Positions 1 to 9,850 are shown, counted from the stretch's first letter. The stretch is 64,000 nucleotides of DNA from Bacillus glycinifermentans (GCF_001042475.2 NZ_LECW02000004.1:496001-560000), one strand, 5' to 3'. Made by a program: numbers and translations. Notes: generated by a model not told the origin, from the sequence alone.

Positions 1-857
1 ATGTCTTCAGCTATTTGATCGAGCTGCTTTTTTAAAGACTCAGGCACCGCATCGCGTGCCGCCGAATAAAGGCTGAGGATGGCTTTTTGATCTTCTTTCG
101 TGACCGTATATGTGCTTGACGCTCCGTTTTCGGCGACATCGCCGAACAGTTTTTTCAATTGGACAAGATCGCGGTATACACCGTCCCGCAGCGATTTGTC
201 AAACATCATTTTTGCGCTAATGAAAGGAGCGGTTTTATAGTATAGAGATGACAGGTCTTTCCCTTTTTCCGTTTTTTGCAGCACGCCATCTCTGATCGTT
301 CTTAAATCTTGCAGAATGCTTTTGCCGTGTTCCCTTTCTGATGTGCTTAATTCTGCCGGGCACTCTTCTTCGGCAATCTGATCTGACGGAGGAAGGGTGA
401 CGCCCTCATAGCTGATGGTGTAAGAAATGTCTGTATTTGAATCGGCTTCGGTTTCTTCATTATGGTTTTCGACTTTTACGTAGTACGGGCCTTTCCAGGC
501 GATCGGAAAGTCGATTGCGGCCGGGTTTTTTGCATACGAAAAGCCGTTGTATCGATCAAAAGTCTGACCATCCGTAGCATTTTCCAGGCTGGAATAAACG
601 GAGATATTCAGTTCCTGATCGGATTGAAGCTTGATTCGAAAATGCGTGAAATCCGCGACATCTTTTTCGGAAGGGTCGATTTTATACCAGTGTGCTTGAT
701 CGCTTTCTTTAAATCCCGCTTTTACGGGGTCTGCGATCGCAAGCACCGTCTCATCAACAGGTCCATCGGCCGCCGCCTTTCCAATCGGAAGCTGGCCAAA
801 AATCAGGGCAAACATAAGAATGAAAACAATCGAACCGCTAATTTTCCTTTTTTCCAT
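1..857 (-). CDS. Secreted protein, N-terminal part (cut by window edge)
   Basis: The reading frame starts at ATG 855-857 and runs off the left edge, leaving about 285 residues. Residues 1-30 form a signal peptide (basic MEKRK, hydrophobic core, then an Ala-rich cleavage region ending KAAADG). Residues of about 40-150 look like a beta-rich pre-peptidase C-type domain (WYKIDPSE, ISVYSS, YYVKVEN, YTISYEG). Residues of about 160-285 are helical and charged and I do not recognise them. Such N-terminal regions precede catalytic domains in some secreted Bacillus proteases, but no catalytic motif lies inside the window, so the function is open. AGGTAC just upstream is a weak ribosome site. Confidence 0.7.
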   Translation of the reverse strand, partial: MEKRKISGSIVFILMFALIFGQLPIGKAAADGPVDETVLAIADPVKAGFKESDQAHWYKIDPSEKDVADFTHFRIKLQSDQELNISVYSSLENATDGQTFDRYNGFSYAKNPAAIDFPIAWKGPYYVKVENHNEETEADSNTDISYTISYEGVTLPPSDQIAEEECPAELSTSEREHGKSILQDLRTIRDGVLQKTEKGKDLSSLYYKTAPFISAKMMFDKSLRDGVYRDLVQLKKLFGDVAENGASSTYTVTKEDQKAILSLYSAARDAVPESLKKQLDQIAED

Positions 858-982
858 AAGTACCTCCGCAGAATATAGTAAAGTCGTTCACCTCGCTATT
901 AAACCATGTTTATCAATTTATTGGAATACATTTCTTTCAAAAACAAAAATATGATATTATGGAACCAAATTCACGGCATATG

Positions 983-1008
983 AAAAGCCCTCTCGGTGGT
1001 AAGAGGGC
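983..1008 (-). terminator. Rho-independent terminator of the methyltransferase gene
   Basis: Read on the minus strand, a GCCCTCT / AGAGGGC stem (positions 987-993 with 1002-1008) is followed by TTTTCA. It lies just past the stop codon at 1029. Confidence 0.65.
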
Positions 1009-1028
1009 CGGCTTTTAGGGGATGATCG

Positions 1029-1631
1029 TCATTTTGCCGCCGTCACGCAGCAATAATTTTTGTACATATGTACGTTGATTTCCCTAAAATGATGTTTTTC
1101 AAGCAGATGCCTGATCTGCTCTTCCGAATACAACGTAAAATCATCCGTTTTTTTTGATTTTTTCATTTGTTCTTTGAGATGGACGGCGAGAAACACCGTG
1201 CCGTCGATTTGCAGCACGCGGTAAATTTCTTTTAGCGCCTGATCGGGATCCGTCCAAAAATACAGCGTATGCACTGAAAATACTTTATGAAAGACACGGT
1301 CTTCAAACGGAATGTTTTCGGCATATCCGTGCTTGATCTCCGCTTTTCCCTCTTCTCTTAGATACCTGGTCCGGCGCAGACTTCGCTTTACCATGCTTTT
1401 GGATGAATCGATTCCGCAAGCCTTTCCGGTTTCAAGCTTTTCCGCGATCCGGCTGAGAGCAGCTCCGCCTCCCGTTCCGATTTCAAGGATGCGGTCATAG
1501 GGCTGAACATCCAATAACTGAATCGACCATTCGTTTATATCATGATTTCCGGTTTCCATATAAGAAGCAATCCATTTTGATAAAATGCCTCTCGGACTCC
1601 GCAATTGTTTTCCAAGCCATTGTTCAAACAC
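1029..1631 (-). CDS. Class I SAM-dependent methyltransferase (YrhH-like)
   Basis: The protein has a seven-strand Rossmann methyltransferase core. Motif I is ILEIGTGGGAA, an acidic residue follows in GIDSSKSM, and a later motif is FHKVFSVHTLYFW followed by LKEIYRVLQIDG. The substrate is unknown. I prefer the GTG at 1629-1631 (VFEQWLGKQLRSP), preceded by an AGGTG site, giving 200 residues. The same frame stays open to an ATG at 1790 (253 residues), but the extra 53 residues do not look like a methyltransferase extension. B. subtilis has a methyltransferase gene, yrhH, in this neighbourhood; orthology is likely but unproven. Confidence 0.75.
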   Translation of the reverse strand: MFEQWLGKQLRSPRGILSKWIASYMETGNHDINEWSIQLLDVQPYDRILEIGTGGGAALSRIAEKLETGKACGIDSSKSMVKRSLRRTRYLREEGKAEIKHGYAENIPFEDRVFHKVFSVHTLYFWTDPDQALKEIYRVLQIDGTVFLAVHLKEQMKKSKKTDDFTLYSEEQIRHLLEKHHFREINVHMYKNYCCVTAAK

Positions 1632-1786
1632 GTCAAAACACCTGCTTTGATTCTTATTAGGCCATTTTTTATCCTGCATCAAAGGACAAAACGGGCTCTT
1701 TCCCAAATCATATCGGCCGCCCAGAAATGAAAAGAAAACCCGCGAAAATACTTGAATCTTTTCCTGCATTCCATAACTAGACGGAT

Positions 1787-1909
1787 TCATCTTTGAAAAT
1801 GTTTCTCCAAAAACGCAGGAACAATTCGAATCAAAGAGGCATTATGTCTAAAAAGCTCTTGATGAAATAAATGATCTATCCGCCCTTTCAATTCCTCATA
1901 TAAATGCAT
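1787..1909 (-). CDS. Possible 40-residue ORF overlapping the methyltransferase frame
   Basis: ATG at 1907-1909 opens a 40-codon frame (begins MHLYEELKGRID, ends FLEKHFQR). Its TGA overlaps the ATG at 1788-1790 of the long methyltransferase frame in an ATGA arrangement. The composition is protein-like, with a heptad-like pattern of Leu/Ile/Phe. There is no convincing Shine-Dalgarno site before it. It may be a coupled small gene or a remnant. Confidence 0.3.
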   Translation of the reverse strand: MHLYEELKGRIDHLFHQELFRHNASLIRIVPAFLEKHFQR

Positions 1910-1948
1910 AGGATGTATGGAACTTTCACTAAAAGGTGGTGCTAAATT

Positions 1949-2113
1949 ATGGGCTTTGGATACGGTTTTGGCGGTTACGGCCGTTGTTGCGGCTCTTGTG
2001 GCTCTTGCTACGGTGGTTACGGATACGGCGGTTACGGATACGGTGCCGGCTTTGCGCTTATTGTCGTGCTTTTCATTCTGTTGATTATCGTAGGCACTAG
2101 CTTCATTTGCTAG
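1949..2113 (+). CDS. YjcZ family small sporulation protein
   Basis: This is a 54-residue peptide. Residues 1-33 are Gly/Tyr/Cys-rich ([19 protein letters not shown] and similar), and residues of about 34-54 form one membrane segment ([16 protein letters not shown]). That segment is the hallmark of the YjcZ/SscA-type sporulation peptides, many of them found in spores. AAAGGTGG lies about 10 nt before the ATG. It is monocistronic and followed by its own hairpin. Its job is probably structural or in spore assembly; that is inference from the family. Confidence 0.88.
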   Translation: MGFGYGFGGYGRCCGSCGSCYGGYGYGGYGYGAGFALIVVLFILLIIVGTSFIC

Positions 2114-2124
2114 AACAGCTGGAT

Positions 2125-2150
2125 GGAGGGCTTTTTAAGCCCTCCTGTCC
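2125..2150 (+). terminator. Hairpin after the YjcZ-type gene
   Basis: A nine-base stem GGAGGGCTT / AAGCCCTCC (2125-2133 with 2136-2144) is followed by a pyrimidine-rich tail TGTCCTATTT. The U-run is weak. Confidence 0.55.
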
Positions 2151-2171
2151 TATTTAAGGTATCCATCTATT

Positions 2172-2204
2172 TAAAAAAAGCAGAAAACGAGCCGTTTTCT
2201 GCTT
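2172..2204 (-). terminator. Rho-independent terminator of the 50-residue gene
   Basis: On the minus strand an AGCAGAAAACG / CGTTTTCTGCT stem is followed by seven T residues. It lies directly after the stop codon at 2205. Confidence 0.8.
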
Positions 2205-2357
2205 CTAATAATACCAGTAAGGCGGCCAATAGCCGAACCGGCGCGCTCTTTCTTCCATTCTTCGGCGGCGGTACGGATTCCCGTAGCCGTGCTTAAAAGA
2301 ATGAGGCATTGATGTATAGCCATGACCGATAAAAGGCATTCTGCCATCTTTGTGCAT
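2205..2357 (-). CDS. Small basic, aromatic-rich protein of unknown function
   Basis: This is a 50-residue frame starting at ATG 2355-2357 (an upstream in-frame ATG at 2361-2363 adds two residues). The protein is rich in His, Tyr, Gly and Arg, with an Arg cluster YRRRRMEERARR at residues 29-40 and an aromatic end WPPYWYY. A GGTGA site precedes it and a strong terminator follows, which supports a real gene. Composition resembles small spore-coat or spore-associated peptides, but I recognise no family. Confidence 0.6.
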   Translation of the reverse strand: MHKDGRMPFIGHGYTSMPHSFKHGYGNPYRRRRMEERARRFGYWPPYWYY

Positions 2358-2428
2358 ATTCATCACCTGCATTTACATTTGCTTTATTCTATGCAGGCAG
2401 TCTGCGATTCGGACCCAAAAAGGCCCGG

Positions 2429-2485
2429 CTAAACCTGGTCCTTCTCCATTGTATAATGTGCCAACAATTCCCTTCTGTACATCAT
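2429..2485 (-). CDS. Putative 18-residue peptide downstream of yrzI
   Basis: A run of four ATG codons (2480-2491) sits behind AAAGGAGGAG (AGGAGG at 2494-2499). The ATG at 2483-2485 has ideal 8-nt spacing and gives MMYRRELLAHYTMEKDQV, then TAG. The peptide is too short for homology. The support is the very strong ribosome site and its place in a row of small genes. Confidence 0.4.
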   Translation of the reverse strand: MMYRRELLAHYTMEKDQV

Positions 2486-2521
2486 CATCATCTCCTCCTT
2501 TTATTTGATTGTCCGCTTTGA

Positions 2522-2671
2522 TTAGCGCTGGCTGTTCGTATAGAGATACTTTAGCTGACGGTCTTTCATTTCGTTGTACAACTGTTCGATCTCGTATTCT
2601 CGTTCGTATTCTTCAGGACTCTTAAATCTTTTTTGAATGGTCAATGTTAAGAAGAATAAATTAATCGTCAT
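2522..2671 (-). CDS. yrzI: YrzI family small protein
   Basis: This is a 49-residue protein, the usual length for the family. It opens with the YrzI-type hydrophobic segment MTINLFFLTLTIQKR and continues with an acidic, charged helix (SPEEYEREYEIEQLYNEMKD). AGGAGG lies 7 nt before the ATG. The family is annotated as probable sporulation-related but its function is not established. The position next to yrhC matches B. subtilis. Tiny ORFs lie on both sides of it. Confidence 0.85.
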   Translation of the reverse strand: MTINLFFLTLTIQKRFKSPEEYEREYEIEQLYNEMKDRQLKYLYTNSQR

Positions 2672-2699
2672 GTCGCTCACCTCCTTTCAAGTTCGCTTT

Positions 2700-2740
2700 T
2701 ACAAAAATAAGCCCGCAGATCATTTGACAAACCTGCGGGC
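2700..2740 (-). terminator. Terminator between the 35-residue gene and yrzI
   Basis: On the minus strand GCCCGCAG / CTGCGGGC (within 2711-2740) is followed by TTATTTTTGT. It would end a transcript of the small gene at 2820-2927. Confidence 0.75.
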
Positions 2741-2819
2741 GCAAACAAAAACCGCCAGACAAAAACGGACGCGTCTTTATCTTGCGGGAGGAGCAGCGTA
2801 TTGTTTTTCCTTCCTAACG

Positions 2820-2927
2820 TCAGTGTGCTGGAAAAGCATCGGTTAAGGAAGAGCACAATTTCTCCCACAGGCTGAATGAATCATGGTATTCACAGAGTCT
2901 AGTGTATGTAGTCATCGCGTTTTTCAT
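2820..2927 (-). CDS. Putative 35-residue peptide upstream of yrzI
   Basis: ATG at 2925-2927 lies 9 nt after a perfect AGGAGG (2937-2942). The product begins MKNAMTTYTRLCEYHDSF and contains two Cys; it has no transmembrane segment and no family I can name. A second in-frame ATG at 2931-2933 lies too close to the ribosome site. A terminator at 2700-2740 follows. Good signals at both ends make this a credible small gene of unknown role. Confidence 0.5.
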   Translation of the reverse strand: MKNAMTTYTRLCEYHDSFSLWEKLCSSLTDAFPAH

Positions 2928-3027
2928 GTTCATCAACCTCCTTTGCTTTTTGTTTACTTTGTAAGTATATCCATCAAATTCCTGTTTGTAAACTGTTTTT
3001 CGGAAAAATGGACGCCCTTTTTCCACC

Positions 3028-3068
3028 ATGAAAAAAAACAGAGAACCGCGCGTCCCGGTTCTCTGTTT
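3028..3068 (-). terminator. Terminator of the yrrT-yrhC sulfur operon
   Basis: A perfect 13-bp stem (3036-3048 with 3056-3068, loop 7 nt) is followed on the minus strand by a run of eight T. It overlaps the yrhC stop codon and closes the operon. Confidence 0.9.
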
Positions 3069-3300
3069 ACGATTCTTCCATTTCATCCAGTTGTTTTTTA
3101 TATTTGAGCGAGCATTTCACACAAAAGAAGGCTCCTGCTAAAAGTGCGCATGTCGCGAGCATCATCACCGTTTTTTGGCCCGTTCCGAGACCCTGGTTCG
3201 GGATGACGGAGCCGATATATATAAATGTGCTGACACTGAGCAGTGTAAAAGCAAATTGTTTATAGTCATCCATTAAAGATTTGACTTTTTTCTTATGCAT
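3067..3300 (-). CDS. yrhC: YrhC membrane protein
   Basis: This is a 77-residue protein starting MHKKKVKSLMDDYKQFAF. AGGTGA precedes ATG 3298-3300, and the length fits the B. subtilis protein; the frame stays open further upstream without a site. Two membrane segments are visible (about residues 15-33 and 44-61) with a charged tail KYKKQLDEMEES. It is the last gene of the homocysteine-to-cysteine operon. Its biochemical role is unknown, and a part in sulfur metabolism is inferred only from operon membership. Confidence 0.85.
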   Translation of the reverse strand: MHKKKVKSLMDDYKQFAFTLLSVSTFIYIGSVIPNQGLGTGQKTVMMLATCALLAGAFFCVKCSLKYKKQLDEMEES

Positions 3301-3387
3301 GTCTTTGGTCACCTGCCTTGATTCATAATCAATATGAATTAGAGTAACATAGATTGACAGTTGACCAGACATGTAAATTCAGCCAAT

Positions 3388-5455
<2,068 letters not shown>

Positions 5456-5483
5456 GTTTTTTCCTTCCTCCTTTAAGAGGTAT

Positions 5484-5511
5484 AAAACAGAGGGGGCATC
5501 CCCCCTGTTTT
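5484..5511 (-). terminator. Hairpin between mtnN and mccA inside the operon
   Basis: On the minus strand AAACAGGGGGG / CCCCCTCTGTTT (about 5485-5510) is followed by TATACC. It overlaps the mtnN stop codon. It looks like an intrinsic terminator that would reduce, but need not abolish, transcription into mccA. Confidence 0.65.
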
Positions 5512-6205
5512 ATTCGATTTGTTTGATCATGCGGAGGACAAGCTCTGTCGAATGTTTCGCAGCCTGCTCCAAAAACTTGTCAAAAGACACTTCAGATTCT
5601 TTTCCCGCGATATCGGAAAGCGCTCTGATGACAACGAAAGGTACATCAAACTGATAGCAAACCTGGGCGACGGCCGCCGCTTCCATTTCAACCGCATAGA
5701 GATCTTTAAATTTGCCGCGGATGAATGCCACCCGTTCAGGGTCGCTCATAAAGGAATCTCCGGTCGCAATCGTTCCTTTGACTACCTGAAAAGACCCGAG
5801 TTCAGACGCTTCATCTTCCGCCGTCTTCACCAATGCGCTGTCGGCAGGAAAAGCCGCCGGAAGGTTTGGAACCTGTCCATACTCATAATCGAAAGCCGTG
5901 ACATCGACATCATGGTGGCGGACTTCGGTGGAGATAACAATGTCGCCGACATTGAGAGAATGATGGAAGCCCCCGGCTGAACCGGTGTTGATTACAACAT
6001 CAGGTTTAAAGCGGTCGAGCAGGATCGTCGTGCTCATGGCTGCATTCACTTTACCGATGCCGGATCTTAAAAGCACGACATCTTTGCCTTCATAGATTCC
6101 GCTTGTAAATTCACAGTTTGCGATGATTTCCTGTTTCGTCTGTTCCAATTTGCTGCGCAGGATTGTGACTTCTTCTTCCATTGCTCCGATAACTGCTATC
6201 TTCAT
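5510..6205 (-). CDS. mtnN: 5'-methylthioadenosine / S-adenosylhomocysteine nucleosidase
   Basis: This 231-residue enzyme of the PNP/UDP phosphorylase family hydrolyses S-adenosylhomocysteine and methylthioadenosine to adenine and the ribosyl thioether. The N-terminal [12 protein letters not shown] carries the catalytic Glu, AVEMEAAA binds the ribose, and RALSDIAG carries the catalytic Asp. The start at 6205 (behind GAAGGGAAG) fits the family length better than an upstream in-frame ATG. It sits 20 nt after yrrT and supplies substrate for recycling homocysteine. Confidence 0.95.
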   Translation of the reverse strand: MKIAVIGAMEEEVTILRSKLEQTKQEIIANCEFTSGIYEGKDVVLLRSGIGKVNAAMSTTILLDRFKPDVVINTGSAGGFHHSLNVGDIVISTEVRHHDVDVTAFDYEYGQVPNLPAAFPADSALVKTAEDEASELGSFQVVKGTIATGDSFMSDPERVAFIRGKFKDLYAVEMEAAAVAQVCYQFDVPFVVIRALSDIAGKESEVSFDKFLEQAAKHSTELVLRMIKQIE

Positions 6206-6225
6206 ATGATAACTTCCCTTCACAT

Positions 6226-6867
6226 TTACAATTTTGCCGCTTCCATTACCCAGACAAAATCATTATGCTTTTGAAAGGCGATACTGAACTGTTCTGAGGT
6301 AAAGATCGTTTCCATCTCGGAAATCGTCGGATAATGTTCCGTTTCAAGATCTTCCGCCAACTGGTAATACCCTCTGTTTTTTGCGTCTTGAATGGCGGAA
6401 ATGTACGAATCGCGATCCTTGAATACGGTGTCAGCAAACACTATTTTACCATGCTTTGCAAGCATTTTTCCATATCGCCTTACCGCCTCGCGTTTTTCAT
6501 CGTTCGTCAAATGGTGAAAGGCATATGAGCTGACGATTGTATCTGGCGAAAACGGCGGAGCCGGAAAATCGAGAAAATCCCCGTCAGACACCAAAGTCCC
6601 TTTAGGCAGCTTGCTTACGGCGATGTCTCTCATCGATTTTGAAGGCTCAATGCCGTACACGTTTTTTCCGGCAGCGATTAGTTTTGCGGTCAGGTTGCCC
6701 GTGCCGACGCCGAACTCGACCACCTTGCTGCCCGACCGCTTCACAACATCGTCCAAAATGCCGTCATAGTTTCGAAACACTTCTTTATATTGAAGGTCAT
6801 GCCCGACTACTGTATCATCATAAGAATTCGCCCAATTCTCAAATATCGAAATGAACTCTCTCCCCAT
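6226..6867 (-). CDS. yrrT: YrrT SAM-dependent methyltransferase
   Basis: This 213-residue class I methyltransferase has motif [12 protein letters not shown] (about residues 47-57), the acidic ribose binder GIEPSKSM, and [10 protein letters not shown] as the later motif. The substrate is not established. It is the first gene of the yrrT-mtnN-mccA-mccB-yrhC operon, which in B. subtilis is repressed by CymR when cysteine is plentiful. On the minus strand upstream I see a TATACT -10 (6905-6910) with no good -35, and AT-rich DNA that could hold the CymR site, which I cannot pin down. Confidence 0.93.
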   Translation of the reverse strand: MGREFISIFENWANSYDDTVVGHDLQYKEVFRNYDGILDDVVKRSGSKVVEFGVGTGNLTAKLIAAGKNVYGIEPSKSMRDIAVSKLPKGTLVSDGDFLDFPAPPFSPDTIVSSYAFHHLTNDEKREAVRRYGKMLAKHGKIVFADTVFKDRDSYISAIQDAKNRGYYQLAEDLETEHYPTISEMETIFTSEQFSIAFQKHNDFVWVMEAAKL

Positions 6868-7055
6868 TTATCGTCACACTCCATTTATTTTTACAATCCC
6901 TATCAGTATAGTATGTTTTTAATTCGTGATTAGTTCTTATCCTAACATAATTTCGCAAGTTTGGGTACAAAAACAGCTTGGTGATATTTCCCTTGTCATG
7001 ATGCGGCTTCTCTGCTTTAATAATGATTGACTCTGAACGAATGGAGGATTTGTCT

Positions 7056-7259
7056 ATGAAATTCGAGCTTGATCTTATCAAGGATAAAATCGAGTTTTTT
7101 GAAGCCCCGACCTTGGAGGAGCTTGAAAAGAAAATCAATCAGCAGATCGAAAACAATCAGGCTCTTCTGCTCAGGGTCGGATCGGTGTCCCATCAGACTG
7201 CGGTTATCGACGGGCGGATCATGTACAGCGCCGTCATTCATTTTAAAGCCGAATCATAA
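7056..7259 (+). CDS. yrzA: YrzA, DUF2536 family protein
   Basis: This is a 67-residue acidic protein (starts MKFELDLIKDKIEFFEAP), divergent from yrrT. ATG 7056 is preceded by GGAGG; the ORF could extend upstream but without a ribosome site. The fold is probably small alpha/beta: a Glu/Lys-rich helix (LEELEKKINQQIENNQ), then strands (ALLLRVGSV, SAVIHFKAE). DUF2536 proteins are restricted to Bacillus relatives and have no known role. Confidence 0.85.
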   Translation: MKFELDLIKDKIEFFEAPTLEELEKKINQQIENNQALLLRVGSVSHQTAVIDGRIMYSAVIHFKAES

Positions 7260-7262
7260 AAA

Positions 7263-7292
7263 AAAGCGGCCGGTTTTATTCACCGCCGCTTT
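7263..7292 (+). terminator. Terminator between convergent yrzA and yrrS
   Basis: An AAAGCGGC / GCCGCTTT stem (7263-7270 with 7285-7292) carries additional CGG/CCG pairing inside. T-rich DNA lies on both sides, so it can serve both genes. Confidence 0.7.
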
Positions 7293-7305
7293 CCGCTTTT
7301 TCTTT

Positions 7306-7983
7306 TTATTTTAGCTTTTCAACTTTTGTCGGTTTCCAGCCTTTTCCGTCCACCCACGTAATGGCGACCGAATATTTATCGCCGCTGTCCTTCGCCCGAA
7401 TCGTTCCTTTTGCATCTTGAGGGCTGCCGTTGTTTCCGAGCCAGACGACCGTCATGTTGTCTTCGGAGACGCCTGTTGCGTAAGAGAGGGCTTCAAGCAT
7501 TTCCGCCCAGTCTTGGGATGAAGAATCGTACGTTGCTGTATGCTCTCCGCTTTGCTTTGTACCGACAGGCTTCCAGTTCGGATTGACGATCGTTTTTTCA
7601 ACGTTTGCGCTGGAGCCTCCTTCTGTAACTTTTGCTCCCTTAAACGGATCGTCTGTCGATTTCTCCTCGTCAGAAGCTGTATCTTTGTCTTTGTCCGAAT
7701 CTGAATCGCTCTTATCTTTTTTGTCTGAATCTGCTTTTTCTTTGTCCTTTACATCTTCGTCAGAAGTCTGTTTTTTATTGTCGGAAGCAGGGGCTTCTGT
7801 CGTTTTATCGTTTTTGGAGACGTCCTGCTGCGTTTGCTCCTTCGGACTGTTCATCATCAGACTGCTGGCAACCACAACGATTAAAACCAATACAATACCT
7901 ATTAAAATGTTAAGCACAAGATTCGCTTTCCTGCGCTTATCACGGTTTTCAAATCGAGATTCCCTTGTTTTGCTCAAATTCAT
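7306..7983 (-). CDS. yrrS: YrrS, membrane-anchored DUF1510 protein
   Basis: This is a 225-residue single-pass protein. A basic cytoplasmic N-terminus (residues 1-22) is followed by one membrane segment (about 23-44), then a long Asp/Ser/Lys/Glu low-complexity linker (about 50-115) and a C-terminal globular DUF1510 domain of about 105 residues (conserved WKPVGT, WLGNNGSPQ, WVDGKGWKP). It follows pbpI by 58 nt. In B. subtilis the pair is expressed together, so a cell-wall role during sporulation is plausible but unproven. Confidence 0.9.
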   Translation of the reverse strand: MNLSKTRESRFENRDKRRKANLVLNILIGIVLVLIVVVASSLMMNSPKEQTQQDVSKNDKTTEAPASDNKKQTSDEDVKDKEKADSDKKDKSDSDSDKDKDTASDEEKSTDDPFKGAKVTEGGSSANVEKTIVNPNWKPVGTKQSGEHTATYDSSSQDWAEMLEALSYATGVSEDNMTVVWLGNNGSPQDAKGTIRAKDSGDKYSVAITWVDGKGWKPTKVEKLK

Positions 7984-8041
7984 TGCACTCCTTTTTCCCT
8001 CTTGCCTCGCATCCTATTTTATCATCACGTAAGGCATTCTT

Positions 8042-9796
8042 CTATGTCTGGTTCTTTTCAATTTCATATACTTTTTTAACAATATCATAAAATGCGGCAT
8101 TTGTCGCAGCCTGATCTTCCGGTGTGTCCATATGAACGACGGCGAGCGCGTATTTTGGCTTGTCTGCCGGAAAATAGCCGGCAAACCATTTATGATAGAG
8201 GGTTTTTTTGTCTTTTGTCAGCCGGCCCGTCTGCGCCGTTCCCGATTTCCCCGATACGTCATACGGAAGGTCGCGGAAGCGCCTGCCTGTCCCTTTTTCA
8301 GATGTGACGACGTTTCTGAGCAGTTTTTGCAGCTTTTGCGCGGTATAATGATCGATCGTATCCCCCGGCAGCTCATGGTCTTTAAACGAAGCCATCAATG
8401 TGCCGTTTTTGTATTCGATCCCGCTTGCGATTTGGACTTGCTTTTTCTCGCCGCCCCGCGCTATGGTCGCCATCATATTGGCGATTTCAAGCGGAGTCAG
8501 CTTGACGTTTTTTTGGCCGATCGCGGTTTGCGCAACCGCTTTTTTCACTTTTTTATCCCGTTCGTCCCCCCAGACCGAACCCGATCCCTCATGGTAAAAC
8601 TGCTTGAAATCCCGCTCGCGGTATAGGCGGCCTTCCCAGCCGACCCGTCCGGTAAGCCCGAGCTTTTTAGCAGTATCTTCGATGACCGAGCCGTTTTTTT
8701 TGATCAGCTCATCCGCGAGGCTCGTAAATGTATAATTGCAGCTTTCGGCAAAGCCTTCTTCCATGTTCAGCTTCCCCTTGTCATCGCCCGGTTCTCCGTA
8801 AAGATTCAAGTTGCAGTTGAACGTTTTCGACGGATGATCCAAGCCGTTTTCTATCGCCGCCGCCGCGATCACCGTTTTAAAAACAGATCCCGGATACATG
8901 GGGGTGAGCATATAGTTTTGCCTCGTTTTTTGGGAAGCCATGTTTACGTCAGGCTTGCTGGAAATCGCAAGCACGCTGCTGTTTTCGATGTCGAGGAGAA
9001 CCGCCCCGCCTTTTTTCACACGATGGTCATCCAAAATGTCTTCAAGCTCCTGCTGCATCGTCTTATCGATCGTTGTTTTGATCTGCAGCGGATAGAACGG
9101 ATTCGCATCTGCCGTATATTTGACGTCAATGCCGAACAAAGGGTTTCCCAATCCGTCCACATGGTATAACAATTTTGTATCTTGTTCGGGAAGCAGGAAT
9201 TCGTCAAATGTCCGCTCCAGGCCGAAGGTGCCGATTTTCGTGCTGATCGACAGGCCGTCTTTGTGCGGGTATTTTTTGCGAAGCAGCTCCGGGTCCTGAT
9301 TTGTCATGCCGATGGTGTGTGAGGCCAGCCTGTTTTTTTCTGTTTCTTCTATGTATACGCCGTATATTCCCGGATATTTCAGTTTGTTGATTTTTTCGAG
9401 TGCTGTTTTTGAAATTGAGCCCTCTCCGTTTTTGGTGAGAATGACGGGTTTTTTTGCGTTATCAAGCTTCTCGTCCAGCTCTTCTTCCGATATGTTTAAA
9501 ATGGCGGCCGCTTCGTCAATCGGCCATGATTGTGACTTCAAAAACGGAAACAGCACAATTGCCGGCTTTCGGCTGACGGTGAGCGGCTTACCGCTGCGAT
9601 CTAAAAAAGATCCTCTTCCGTCTGAAATCTGAACCTCTTCCGTGCGCTGTTTCACGCTTTCCTGAATTAAGTTCACATTCCATTTGGAAAAGGATTCGGT
9701 GAAAAACAGCTGGATTTCCGCCAGTCTCATCAGCAAAAACAAAAGTGCCGCCGACATCAACATCGCAATCCATTTCATGCGCTTGCGTAATTTCAT
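8042..9796 (-). CDS. pbpI: Penicillin-binding protein 4b (class B transpeptidase)
   Basis: This 584-residue class B PBP has an N-terminal membrane anchor (about 9-30), a PBP dimerisation region (about 50-230) and the transpeptidase domain. The catalytic serine lies in GSVFK (SxxK), SCN is the SxN motif, and KSGTAQ is the KTG-type box. It crosslinks peptidoglycan outside the membrane; B. subtilis PbpI is made under sigma-F. The ribosome site GAGGTG lies within the 3' arm of the greA terminator hairpin, which could limit translation of read-through transcripts. Confidence 0.93.
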   Translation of the reverse strand: MKLRKRMKWIAMLMSAALLFLLMRLAEIQLFFTESFSKWNVNLIQESVKQRTEEVQISDGRGSFLDRSGKPLTVSRKPAIVLFPFLKSQSWPIDEAAAILNISEEELDEKLDNAKKPVILTKNGEGSISKTALEKINKLKYPGIYGVYIEETEKNRLASHTIGMTNQDPELLRKKYPHKDGLSISTKIGTFGLERTFDEFLLPEQDTKLLYHVDGLGNPLFGIDVKYTADANPFYPLQIKTTIDKTMQQELEDILDDHRVKKGGAVLLDIENSSVLAISSKPDVNMASQKTRQNYMLTPMYPGSVFKTVIAAAAIENGLDHPSKTFNCNLNLYGEPGDDKGKLNMEEGFAESCNYTFTSLADELIKKNGSVIEDTAKKLGLTGRVGWEGRLYRERDFKQFYHEGSGSVWGDERDKKVKKAVAQTAIGQKNVKLTPLEIANMMATIARGGEKKQVQIASGIEYKNGTLMASFKDHELPGDTIDHYTAQKLQKLLRNVVTSEKGTGRRFRDLPYDVSGKSGTAQTGRLTKDKKTLYHKWFAGYFPADKPKYALAVVHMDTPEDQAATNAAFYDIVKKVYEIEKNQT

Positions 9797-9799
9797 AAT

Positions 9800-9829
9800 A
9801 AAAACACCTCATCCACATTGTGGACGAGG
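9800..9829 (-). terminator. greA terminator that also holds the pbpI ribosome site
   Basis: On the minus strand CCTCGTCCAC / GTGGATGAGG (9807-9828) is followed by TGTTTTTATT and then the pbpI ATG. The 3' arm contains GAGGTG, the likely Shine-Dalgarno site of pbpI. Confidence 0.75.
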
Positions 9830-9850
9830 CGTTCGTCTGCTAAACAAACT

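Noticed and set aside
2677..2868. 63-codon frame between yrzI and the 35-residue gene
   Set aside because: It overlaps both small genes in another phase and crosses the terminator hairpin.
6868..7055. SAM (S-box) riboswitch before yrrT
   Set aside because: The gap of under 190 nt shows no S-box core or terminator; the operon fits control by CymR.
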